Source: Solen grandis (lineage: Eukaryota > Mollusca > Bivalvia > Adapedonta > Solenidae). Taken from it: DNA of 64,000 nt. Below are positions 23,242 through 35,200 of the stretch, piece by piece. The position numbers and the translations under genes were made by a program. Where the stretch lies: NCBI GenBank assembly GCA_021229015.1, contig CM037787.1, positions 38,152,677 to 38,216,676 on the forward strand, read 5' to 3'. Position 1 is the first letter of the stretch. Each line of letters opens with the position of its first letter. Under the pieces are notes generated by a model, which had not been told where the DNA came from, did no database searches, and saw only the letters and a program-made list of their open reading frames with translations.

Positions 23242-26200
23242 GTAAGTATTATCATTAGAATACTTGAAAGGTGTATTGATTTCGATGAATTATCTTTCGT
23301 TTAGATGGAGTTTATATCTTCATATTTTGGGAATTACATTTTTTACTCAGGATCTTCGTATTTAAAAATGTAATATAGTGAGTTTTTGTTTATACGACCA
23401 ATACTTCAAATTCAAATTCAATACTTCAAATGTTGCATCGCTGAAATATAAAACATTCATTTGTGTAAAGAAATGTTTAATTGATATGCATTTTAATTGA
23501 TATGTATATGAATGATATATCACGTAACGTTCTGATTCCACTCTGAAATTCTTGCTTAATTTGAAGGGTCACATTTTCTTAGCGTTTTGTTCTCTCTCTC
23601 TCTCTCTCTCTCTCTTTACATATAGCATAAGTTATCAAAACCAAAATCGAAGGATCAACAAAATAACATATATTGTAAATATCCCAGCCAGAATGTAGTA
23701 GGCCTATGCTATAAACATAAATACGGATATGAATGCATGTACATGTATATATTTTCATGAAATTAGCCTATATATTTGTTTAAATAAAAGATGTCTGTGG
23801 TTGATATTAAAATGAATATTGTAGCTTTGAACTCTTTAACGCTAGAAAAGGCAAAAGGATATATATAATAACGACTATTATTAATTTTGTAAGTCACACC
23901 CAATGAGCATTTAACTATTCCATTTGCCTTAAGTCATCATCAAACATGATAAAGATAAAAGGATGCTCCATTTCACATAGTATCAAGGTTCAATTATTGT
24001 TTTCCTACACATGTTTTTGGTTGAAGAACCCACTATTTAACCCAGTGAGTCAAACGCGTGATGAAAATCTCTCACGCACACCCTTGTTGATTCTATACCG
24101 GAAGTTCAGAGGTCTTCTTTGAATGGAGTACATATGAATAGCATTTTATCGAAATTTAGAGGTCACTCTAGATTTGTGGTCATTCAGAAGCCCTGAAAAG
24201 CAAAAGTCACACCGTTCCGTCGGATAAAGTGACGTCAGTTGGAATCGTTGACAACAATCGTACTATATATATGTAGAGCGAGACACATGAAAATGGTCCT
24301 GCTGACGAACCATTGTCACTATAAACGCTTTACTTTTCCTGAATTTGACAGAAAAATGGCCAAACGTTTCGATGGGATGAGCCATTTGGCCAATCAATCA
24401 CAAAAACTTACGTGAATTATTTTAAACTACGTATCATCTTAAACATGCTGTTTCTAAATGATCCAAACCACGGCTTCTCATACGCATTTCTTGCAGAGAC
24501 ATAAGATTTTATAGTTGGCATGTAATCGAAACATGTTAACAACAATCGACAGTGATTCATGGATATGTATTTTGCTTGTTGGGTTTAGCGTCCCACCAAC
24601 AGTATTTCAGTCATTTAGAGACGATGTCTACTTATATGTATATAGTGCTGCAACACTGCAGAATCACGCCATAGAAATGTGACATATTACCACAACCATG
24701 CAGTCACATTATCCTGACACCGGGCCAACCAGTCCTGCAACTACCCTTATATGCTGAGCGTCAAGCAAGGGAGCTATAACAGTACCATTTTTTAACGACT
24801 TTGGTCGAACCCACGACCTCCCGCACCCGAGGCTCTAACCACTCGGCCACCGGGGACGGTGATTCATGGATAACGCAGAAATCAGAAACAGTAAAAAGCA
24901 CAAGAAGTGAGTTCAAACACTGACATTTTCCCTGGATGCAGGGAATAAAATATTGTTTATATATCGCTTAAATGTCATTTTTCATGGCTGAAGTCACTTT
25001 TCTTCCGGTCGCCAACTACCATATGTTGTGTTGCATTGCGAGAGGCACCAAAGTACTAAAGTAGATTTTGTTTTTCATTTTTCCACGAGTTTGACTTTCA
25101 GACTCCTAGCATATAGAAAATTATATACCCCACTTTCTTTGGCCAAGAATATGCTGCCAAAATAATGGAGCCATCTGTAGTTGTTATATCTGAAATCCAG
25201 ATCTTAAGGTTTATGCCCTGTAATTCACTTCCGGTTACGGTATATGCCCCAACCATCAAAGCCATGCATATAACTTCACAATACAAGCTTTTAAAATGTC
25301 AAAGCTTGGAAATCTTAAAGGCAAATTGCCATGTTATGACATATGACAGAAATTCTTTTATTGCCCCCCCCCCCCCTTCATAATTTTGTTGTCACGAGTT
25401 ATCTCCCCTGAAAACTACAAAAGAAAAAAGTGATTTTTTCCATTTTTCTACGGTAAAGTTTAGATGTGTTTATAAAATTTGAATCAGAATTATATAATGC
25501 ATTTTCTACCGTGAGTTTTCCTCAAATATCGAATTCACTTTTTCATACACATTTCCCGTAGACTTCAATGTTAACTAAATACAGGTTATCTCCCCTACAT
25601 CTAATAAAACCTTGAAAAAAAACTCTCGGTGAACATTTTATTTTGTATGTCTTCAAAGTGATAAAGTTTCATAGAAATATTTCCATCCAGTGGCAAGATA
25701 TGGAATATGGGTATTGGGGGGTGGGGGTAATTTTTATTTCTATGTTATTTTCTAAACATAGAAAAATAACCAACCCCACTGTAAGTACGAAATCATACAG
25801 TGCAGAGTTTCCAAAGTCAGTGAGTCTGTCATATTTCTTAAGGAAACAAAAACACTTCTTAAAGATGATGAAATAAAAACAACAAGGATAATAATTATTA
25901 CAAGTACTTCGGTAAATGACACATGGTTTGACGTCATGTCGCATGCGGCCCTTGCTTGTTTTATTACACCAAGTTAGGTACTAAACCCTTAGGTACTAGT
26001 AGTCTAAACTTTAAGTGCCATCTCAGACTCACTTACAACATGAAGTATTTTGGTTGATGAGTAAGCCATGACAATATTTACTATCCTATCTCTAAATATA
26101 TCATTGAGGAGAAGTACATTTGGGTAGAATTGTAACTCTTCATTTTTATGCCCGTTATTTTTTTTAATTTTTTTTTTTTTACTAAACCATATCCAAAAAT

Positions 26201-29200
26201 GTTCAATTCCCCAAACACATTGAGACATGTTCCATCCTTGACGGTTTATTGTTTTCATTGAATGTTAAGCAATCGACCAAACATAACATCACGCATGTAT
26301 ATTGGGCTACCTATAGAGGCAACTGTTTGACAGAGCATTGCATTGGAGGATCACATTAAGCACACTGAGTCACTTAAAACTCGGAATCAGGATCCCCATA
26401 CGTATACCCTCTCTCCAAGTTATGCCTCCATGTATCTGCTACCTGGTTGGACGCTAAACAAAACAAAAACATATTATTTAATGAATGTTCAAATAACAAC
26501 AATAGTTAAATATGTATAGATGTTACAGTGCTAAATGAATTAACCACCCACCCTCACTTCCACACACACACACCGAAATATTAATTATAATAATAAAATA
26601 TGAAGAAATAAAATAAAAATGATAAAAACTGTACAAAAACAACAACAAAGCAACTAAAGCAAAAAAATAAAAGAGAGAAAAACACCAATAACAAAAAAAC
26701 AACAACAATGGTTGCATTTATAAATATTCATATGTGCTATGTTGTTACAAAGCTATCAGAGAAGAAATCGTTTCCACACTAGAACAATTACCTTCAATTT
26801 CGAAGCACCGTACCGTGTGTATTGCACCATCGACACGAGATTTGCTTCTGGCATATTTACACAATAAACATGTCATTTGACATTTCATAATTTGCACTTG
26901 CTGCACAAAGAATGTTGTAATGAAATGATGAATTTACATATGGTAGAATCATTCACTTTCGTGGGTTACTAATTAGTCGAATTCATAGACAACTTTTTCC
27001 ATGAATATTAACCCCCACAAAATATTAATTGAATAGACCTCGCGTTTTGTAGAACATAAATCCTCGAATTTATGTACCAACGAAATCGTCTTTACTATAG
27101 ATTCCACGAAATTTAATGTCAATGAAGAGTAACGCTATCCTGCAATTACCTCTAAGTATTATACAGGCATTGAATCTTTGCGCTAGAAATACTTTCATCT
27201 TTATACGGGTATACACAAATCTGGACAAACAGACATAAAGTGTATGGGAGAGGTCTCCGTGGTTGCGTGAATAAAGTGACTGACGCACTATCACCGATGT
27301 GATCACTCGCTTTCTCCGGTCTGAAGAAGAGAGATTGAACCAATTTTAGATTTTAAAAAAGAATTACATTTCTGATCCCTCAATGGGCTTCGTTGTCAAA
27401 TGTTCAAAGTAGCAGACTCATCATGTAGGCCTTTCAAGACGATTGCTCCTTTTCTGTAGTAACGCAATGCAACAATATTCCCAGTCGTCCAGCATTCAGC
27501 TCCCTCTGTTATCAAAGATCAGCAACTATAACATATAAAAAATATAAAAATCCCCCCCCCCCCCATCATTATCACAATCACCGCAAACTTTGATTGTCAT
27601 TCTCATTAGACTGTCATTTTGTTAGTCTTATCATTAACTCTATGCACATACATGTAGCAGTAACATACTCATCATTTTGACATCATCATCATCATCATCA
27701 TCATCATCACAAACATCATTACAATAATTATGATTAAAATATTTTTCATATATGATCCTCTAAATAGTTTTGGGTTTTAGCTCACCTGAGCACGTAGTGC
27801 TCATGTTAGCTTTTAGGATCAATGGCTGTCCGGCGTCCTTCGTCCACAATTATTTCAAATGACATCTCCTTCGAAACCACTGGGCCAAATTTGATGAAAA
27901 TAGCCTGTGATGTTCCTTGCATGAAGCTCTACCAAAGTTGTTCAAATGGTTCCGGTCCATTGCATATCTGGGTCACAGGAGCTAGAAATTGATTTTTAAA
28001 GTGAAATCTTTAAAAATATTCTTCTCCGAAACCGCGAGGCCTAGAGCTTAGATATTTGGTGTGTGGCATTGTCTTACAGACCATTACCAAGTTTGTTCAA
28101 ATCATGACCCTTGGGTCGAAATTGGCCCCGTCCCAGGGGTCACTTGATTTTACATAGACTTATATAAGAAAAACTAAAAAATCTTCTTGTCAAGAACCAC
28201 AAGGTCTGGATTTTAGATATTTGGTGTTTGGTATTGTCTTATGGGCCATTACCAAGTTTGTTCAAATCATGACCCTGGGGTCGAAATTGGCCACGCCTCA
28301 GGGGTCACTTGATTTTACATAGACGTATATAAGAAAAAACTAGAAAAAACTTCTTGTCAGAAACCACAAGGCCTGAAGTTTAGATATTTTGTGTGTGGCA
28401 TTGTCTTATGGGCCATTACCAAGTTTGTTCAAATCAAGACCCTGGGGTCGAAATTGACCCCACCCAAGGGGTCACTTGATTTTACATAGACTTATACTAG
28501 AAAAACTAGAAAAAATCTTCTTCTCAGAAACCATAAGGCCTGGGGTTTAGATATTTGGTGTGTGGCATTGTCTTATGGATCATTACCAAGTTTGTTCACA
28601 TCATGACCCAGGGTCAAAATTGTCCCCGCCCTAGGGGTCACTTGATTTACATAGACAGTAGTAAATGGGCCGGTTTGCATTTAAACAAACGGGCGCCATT
28701 TTGTTGACCTGGTTTCTATTTTAATAACAGGCGGCCATCTTTGCTAATATTTATAGTAACTCATTTGCATATAAGCATTTTAGGATATGATGTGTTGATT
28801 TTATTTCTTATGTGTGTATTGCGCATGCGTGGTGGTCATTTTGTATTATAGTATGACATCATGAGCTATATTTAGAATGACATCATGATCTATAGTTAAA
28901 ATGACCTTATCAGTAGAATGACCTCATGTTTGTCTCAGTGATGTACAGAGCTGAATTGTACATTCAACCTAGGGCTTGATCACGGGCATTGAGGGTCAGG
29001 TCCTTAGCCCTAATCGGAGACTCATGGTGTACAATGGACAATTCAAACACCGTATGAGAAAAAAAATGGCAGCAATAAATAGAAAATACATTTGGTAAAA
29101 TCACTACTTTAAAAATAAAAAGGAACAAAATACATTTAAAAAGTAAGAATAAATGTAAAAATATGTAATATAGAAAAATATAAAAGAAAAACCCAATAAA

Positions 29201-32200
29201 TACAATAAGTCAAAATAAATGATACATTGCTCTTAAAGAGAAACACTTACGATGTGAACAGTTCCCTATCTCCCAAGAGAATGAATACATTTCCGGTAAC
29301 TACTCTAATGTGTTTTCAATTTTTGGTCAAAGTGTTTCCGGTCTCTATTTTAGTCCAAAGCGTGAGAACGTATTCTGTGTTCATGGGAACCCCACTGAGA
29401 AATGAAAATGAAAAATTGAAATTGAGAAATTGACATTCCCCAACACAGGATCTCTGGTAAGAACATGAAGTGGAATCCAGCTGTGTAAGTCATTAAATGC
29501 ATGGCTTTTTTTAGTCATTTGAGTGTAGGAATTTTATTATTTTGATTTTTGAAATCAGTTTATTGATATTATTTTAGTGCGAATTAAATCTAAACACAAA
29601 GATGATTGATCTGATATTGATTATTTATCGATTTTTGTTTAAATTCAAAAATCAATATTTTCCACCTTTTTTTCACTAACATTAAGTCATTTGAGCATAC
29701 GAATTGTAAGTCAATAGCTTAAGAAAATCTGTTTTCAATCGAATTATTGTCAATTATCGATTTCGTTGTTTTCCCATTTTTTAAAGAGTTGGTTGTTTTT
29801 GTGTTGTCAAAGAAAACAAAAAATTTTAATCTGTTACTTATTTTATTTTGCAATACAATTCGCTTTAATATGCACATAATTTCCGGTCTACTATTAAACA
29901 AATTTTAATCTGTTACTTATTTTATTTTGCAATACAATTCGCTTTAATATGCACATAATTTCTGTTCTACAATTATATTGTCCTTAGTCTCAAACATTGA
30001 ATTGGCCGGAATTCCTGGTGGTCGAAATCTTTTGTTTGGTTTTACAAGGGAACTCATATTCTGGCGTTTCATGGAAGTAGACTTTTTTTCCTTTGGTGGA
30101 GAGTCTTGTCTCTTGAGTTCTGGCTTGTGCCACAGAGGTAACATATTGAAAGGTCGGTTCTTTAGACGTGCCACTAATCTGTATTTTTTCTACAACGTAG
30201 TGTCCTTTATGATTAGGACGTAGTTTTCCCTCGGCTATGAGGCGAAAATGTTGTGACCATCTGTCATCATATGTTCATTATTAGTTTTTATTTTTGTCTA
30301 TTAGTCATCTCCCCTCATCAATTTATTCATCATCATCATCATCATCATCACTAGATTTGGAATCTATCTCTCCGTGACCAATGACTTCATCGAACCAGTG
30401 ATTGTACTTTTTCAATACTCGTTTAATCAATTTCTTTTTATTGTCTGAATCCAAAATTTCTCGAAGAATTTTCTGATGAACGACGCTTCCTTCTAGTTGA
30501 GCCGCTGTTCTCAAAAAAATCTGTATGTACATTCGCATGAATTCTTTTTTATCATCTTCCAAAACAAACTCGTAGGCTTTTGAATGGTCTTTCTGTTCTG
30601 AGTTTCCTTCATTTCTATATTCTTAGTATTTTTCATCCGAAATTGTTTCCGTTTTCTCGCCAGCTTTTTTTTGGCTAAGGATTCAAAATATTCATTTATG
30701 TAGTTTTGTTCGTCAATAGAACTTTTATTATCAGAATCATCATCGCAGGTGATCCAATCTCGACGGCCTACTTTACTTGTAGGTTCATCTTCATTATGTT
30801 CAGCTTTTCTTTTCAACACCGCTGGACACCATGCTCTGACATGTTTTTGTAAGTTACTAATGTCCGAAAACAGAGAACCGCAGTCGTCGCAAGAAATCAT
30901 GATGTTTTGCAAAGTCTCGACTGGAACAGTATCCTGTCTCTGTATATCGTTTGGTGGTTCCATTCTACAATCTGTTTCTCTTATAAATTCCATCACATTT
31001 GTGCGCATGCGCAGTGAAGCCGGTGTAAGTGGCATTAAATCTACGAATAGATAGCCATAGGAATGACTAACAGCCTTTTCAAAAGGTCTTAACAGTTCTT
31101 GGGGGGTTACTGGGGTACATTTGTCGGGCAAGGGTCATAACCTGTTGTCTGTCTACAGGGTTGTTAAATAATACCAGATAATGGCAATTTCGTCTCTGGG
31201 TAGGATCTTTGCTGAAATACTGGTTGTGATTGAGAGCGATTACAGACAGATTTCGATGGTGGCTACCTTCCGTGAATAAATCGGTCACTCGTTGGTCTTT
31301 CACCGCTTCCGTAGCCATGTCGTCTAATATGATCACATTTCTGACTCTAGGGTCCAAAAACCCATCTTCTTCCAAATTAAAAGGTACTCCTTTTTTGAAT
31401 TCAACTTCCGGAAAAACGTTTCTTTGTATTTCGTCATATAACGGTTGCCATCTCTTGTATAACCAGACAATACGTTGTGGAGCGGGACGAAGTTTTTCAT
31501 AAGCCCTCTGTAGTAGCTGTGATACGAAGTAAGTTGTACCGCAAGAGGTCGGTCCGCTGACCATACACGTAAAGGGATGTTGGAAAACAAATTCCTGTCC
31601 ATTAGTTAATGTTGAAGGAGGTATTTCCCTAACTTTCTTTTGTGTCTGTACTCCCTGAAGTTTTGAACCTCCTCCTTGAAGAGGAGAAAGAGGATGGACT
31701 GCTCCGCCTCCTCCCTGAGGAGGAGGAGTCAATGCCGGAGAAGGAGGCGTTTCATTTACTGTCTTTCTGTTTCTATGTTTAAATGCACAATGTCTTAACA
31801 TATTGTCCCTTCTTGTGTATACTTGTTCACACTCTAAACACTGTATAGAAAACATGTTTTATGAACTGAAAAAGGAGGCACTTACCCTTATAAATTTTTT
31901 AGAATTTGATCCTGCTTGATGCTATTTTAGTCAGTGTTCACACCTCTCTAGATCCGGCCCTGAAAATCCCTCGTCGTAGTTCATGAAATTGTCCATCTTA
32001 TAGGAGAATCGACCAGCAAAACGAACATTGAATATAACATCTTATTCCACATTTTGTAAAAATTCCATATTTCAAGTTATGCTGAATCTCCACATTGTTA
32101 AATTCCATGTTGTTAGTCTGAGTGTCAAAATTTGTATGACTGACACGATATTCGTATGGTCTTTTATACCCTCGAAGTTCAAACTTATGAAGAAAGGATC

Positions 32201-35200
32201 AGTATCACAAAGAATGCCGCCATTTCCGGTTTTAAAGGATCATAGAATTCCGGTGAAGTGAATTCATTCTATAGATTTCACTTAGAGCTTTTTATAGCTA
32301 TTAAAATATTTAAAACGATGGAAAACTAAGAAAAATAGAGTCATTTTTGCATTTGATGACGTCATTTCCGGTTTTAAAGGCTCATGGACTTCCAGTTAAC
32401 AGAGTTCAAAGTATAGATCTCACTAAGAGCTTACCAAATTAATTAAAAAATTTAAATCGTATAACAACTAAGGGAGATAGAATCATTTTTACATAGAATG
32501 ACGTCATTTCCGGGTTTTTTTTATTTATCATGGACTTGAAGGTAAGGAGTTCAAAGTAAAAATTTCACTTAGAGCTTTTCAAAAGCTATAAAAATATTTA
32601 AATCGATGGAAAACTAAGGGAACTAGGGTCGATTTTAACATTTGATGACATCATTTCCGGTTTTAAAGGCTCGTGGACTTGCGGTTGAGAAATTCAAAGT
32701 AAACATCTCACTAAGAGCTTTTCATAGCTTTAAAATATATTCAAATCGGACAAAAACTAAGGAAGATAAAGTCAATTTTTTTACATTTGAGGACGTCATT
32801 TCCGGTTTTTATTCATCATGGACTTCCGGTTAAGAGAGCTTTGAGCTTTTCATAACATTAGGCCATCCTACAGATAAGGTCATTCTAACTATAGATCATG
32901 ATGTCATTCTAAATATAGCTCATGATGTCATACTATAATCCAAAATGTCCACCACGCATGCACAATACACACATAACCTTCAACATGGCCACTACGCGTC
33001 ATACCCTAAAATGCTTGTATGCAAATGATTTACTATAAATAGTAACAAAGACTACTAAAAATAGAAACTAGGTCAACAAAATGGCGCCCGTTTGTTTGAA
33101 TGCAAACCGGCCCATTTATTTTTATAAACTTATATAAGAAAAACTAGAAAAATCTTCTTGTCAGAAACCACAAGGCCTGGAGTATAGATATTTGGTGTGT
33201 AACATGGCCTAGTAGACCTCAATCAAGTTTGTTCAAACCATGGCCCTGGGGTCAAAATTTGCCGCGCCCCAGGGGTCACTTGATTTTACATAGACTTATT
33301 TAGGAAAAAAACTAGTAAAATCTTCTTCTCAGAAACCACAAGGCATAGAGTTTAGATATTTAGTGAGTAACATGGCCTAGTGAACATCTACCAATTTTGA
33401 TCAAATCATGGATCTGGGATCAAAATTGGCTCTGTCCAAGGGGTCACTTGATTTTATATAGAATTATTAGAGCAGTGACCTTCAAAGTTTGGATGGCAGG
33501 TACAGTTTTTGTGTTGAATTTAGATGATCTTGCTGTACTTCTGCATAGATTATGTATTCACTACGACTCGTAATACAATAATTGGTATTGAGGGTAATGT
33601 TTCTTAGCAGAGCGATAAAGGGCCATCATGGCCCTCTTGTTTTTAAAGTTATTTTTGTCTTAACAATATAAAGTTGACGCGTGCCTTCGACTAAACTCTA
33701 TGGATGTAGCTTATTTTTTCAATGGGTGTGATTACATCTTATCACCAAGCGTTTAAATATAATTTCATGTACTGGTATATATAAATTTAAAACACTGCGA
33801 TGACATCTTTCTGCTCCGTCTAGGGAGCGGAAGGTCGTGGGTTCGTTCCCCGGCCGCGACATACAAAAGTCGTAAAATAGTCCTGGTAAAACTCTTTTGT
33901 TCGGTGCTCAGCATATAAGGATAGTTCAGGCCTGGTTGACCTGGTGTCAGGATAATGTAGCTGGGTATGGTATCATGCCACATGTTTACGGCGTGATACT
34001 GCAGTGTGGCAGCTTTTTATCTGTCCCAAATAGACATAGTCTCCAAATGACTAAGGCGTTAACCCCAACATACAAAAACCATCTTACGGTGATATCCTCA
34101 TAAGTTACCAGAGGAATAATGCAGGGATGGGATAATTGTAAATAATGTAACATTTCAAAAATAAATATTCCTTCCTGCAACGGTTTATGAACCTGACTCA
34201 TATAGTTTTGGAGATATTGTGTAACATACGAAATGGCGGAGATATGAACGGAGAGACAGACAGACAGATATAGGCAAAACAATATGCCCAAACCTGGAAG
34301 TGTGGGCATTAAAAGGGTTGATATATATTGATATTGCAGCCAACACGTGTCCAGAACCTCCGTTTGTAGAAGGACTGCGAATCGAGAAAAAATACAATGG
34401 TTCCATATTGCAACTGTCCTGTGACGTCATGTTCCGGTTGGAAGGATCAAAAAGACTAATTTGTAACGGCACGAATTGGAGTGCATCACTTCCAACATGT
34501 ATCCGTAAGTAAACAGGCTTAAGATATTCAGATATCAAGAACATGTTATAGAAACAATTTTGTTTTAAAATATTGCAAGATATTTTCACATTTTTTATAT
34601 AATACAATATACTAGAGCTATGGTGTTCTCCTTTGTAGACTGGTTTCAACAATCCAGCTTGTACTACATTGCACAGAATGTTAATGAACCTCGTATGTGT
34701 ACAAATAGTACATTGCCTACCCTGGAATGAATCTGGTGACCTTTCTGATTGTTTGTGTAAATACCCGAACAAATTTAATTGAAACTATTTACTTTTCCAG
34801 CTTGGGTGCCACCCATGTCATGTGACTTTGAAAGTCCATCGATATGTAGTTGGTCTCATCACCATGACAACGACGTAGACTGGCGATGGAACTCTGGGAG
34901 TACGAGGACGTCACGAACTGGCCCGACACATGACCATACTCTCGGTGAAGGCGGGGAAGGTAATATGTTCTATGTATTATCTCGATTTGATTATAAACTG
35001 AAGAATCATTCCGTTGAGGGGTTCGCGTTAAAAATATTAGAATGTTAAAGGGGTCACCTGTGCTATACAACACTGATATAGTAGGCAGTCATTTTTGTTG
35101 TTTCCATGGTGTCAGTGTATTGCCAATGGACATCTGTTATCTGAGAAATACAACGTTGTTCCCACATGGTCAGTTTAAATTGATAGCTAAAAGAAAAATA

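Larger units (their letters stand above)
28657..33123 (-). mobile_element. Polinton/Maverick-like non-autonomous element (4467 bp)
   Basis: Terminal inverted repeats of about 275 bp (28657-28932 and 32849-33123), a 6-bp target duplication and a 5'-AG end on the left arm match Polinton structure. The single recognisable gene, on the - strand, is a zinc-finger/packaging-ATPase-like gene (30323-31855), with a possible second small frame downstream (29990-30274). The length is far below the 15-25 kb of autonomous Polintons, and no DNA polymerase B, retroviral-type integrase, protease or capsid frame is visible. It is therefore a deletion derivative, a satellite that uses helper proteins, or a distinct small lineage. 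The ends and duplication are seen directly; the Polinton assignment follows from them plus the ATPase. Confidence 0.75.
27778..33643 (+). mobile_element. Pearl/DINE-like dispersed repeat copy A2, split by the Polinton-like insertion
   Basis: The head TAGCTCACCTGAGCAC contains a hairpin (GAGCAC-gta-GTGCTC, 27788-27802). The end contains AGGGCCAT-C-ATGGCCCT (33619-33635) followed by CTTGTTT. Between them, core units of about 166 bp are marked by TAGATATTTGGTGTGTG-like sequence at 28051, 28215, 28383, 28550, 33187 and 33355. Removing the 4467-bp insertion and one 6-bp duplication puts unit five about 164 bp after unit four, restoring the period. The element proper is therefore 27778-28656 plus 33130-33643. 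Confidence 0.8.
23242..34339 (+). other. Intron (11.1 kb) between the sushi exons
   Basis: It contains a (CT)n tract (about 23589-23614), a full-length SINE, poly-C (25364-25376), AAC/AAT-rich low complexity (about 26560-26710), a second poly-C (about 27553-27564), (CAT)n (27681-27710) and the nested pearl-like and Polinton-like elements. No other exon was recognised. Confidence 0.75.

Noticed and set aside
31230..31602. Frames antisense to or out of frame with the ATPase gene
   Set aside because: Shadows of the conserved ATPase coding sequence.
31857..31876. Tiny intron-like GTAAGT...CAG before the ATPase ATG
   Set aside because: Only about 20 nt on the - strand, too short for a spliceosomal intron.
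34185..34772. 195-codon - strand frame
   Set aside because: It lies antisense to sushi exon 2 and its introns; no domain.
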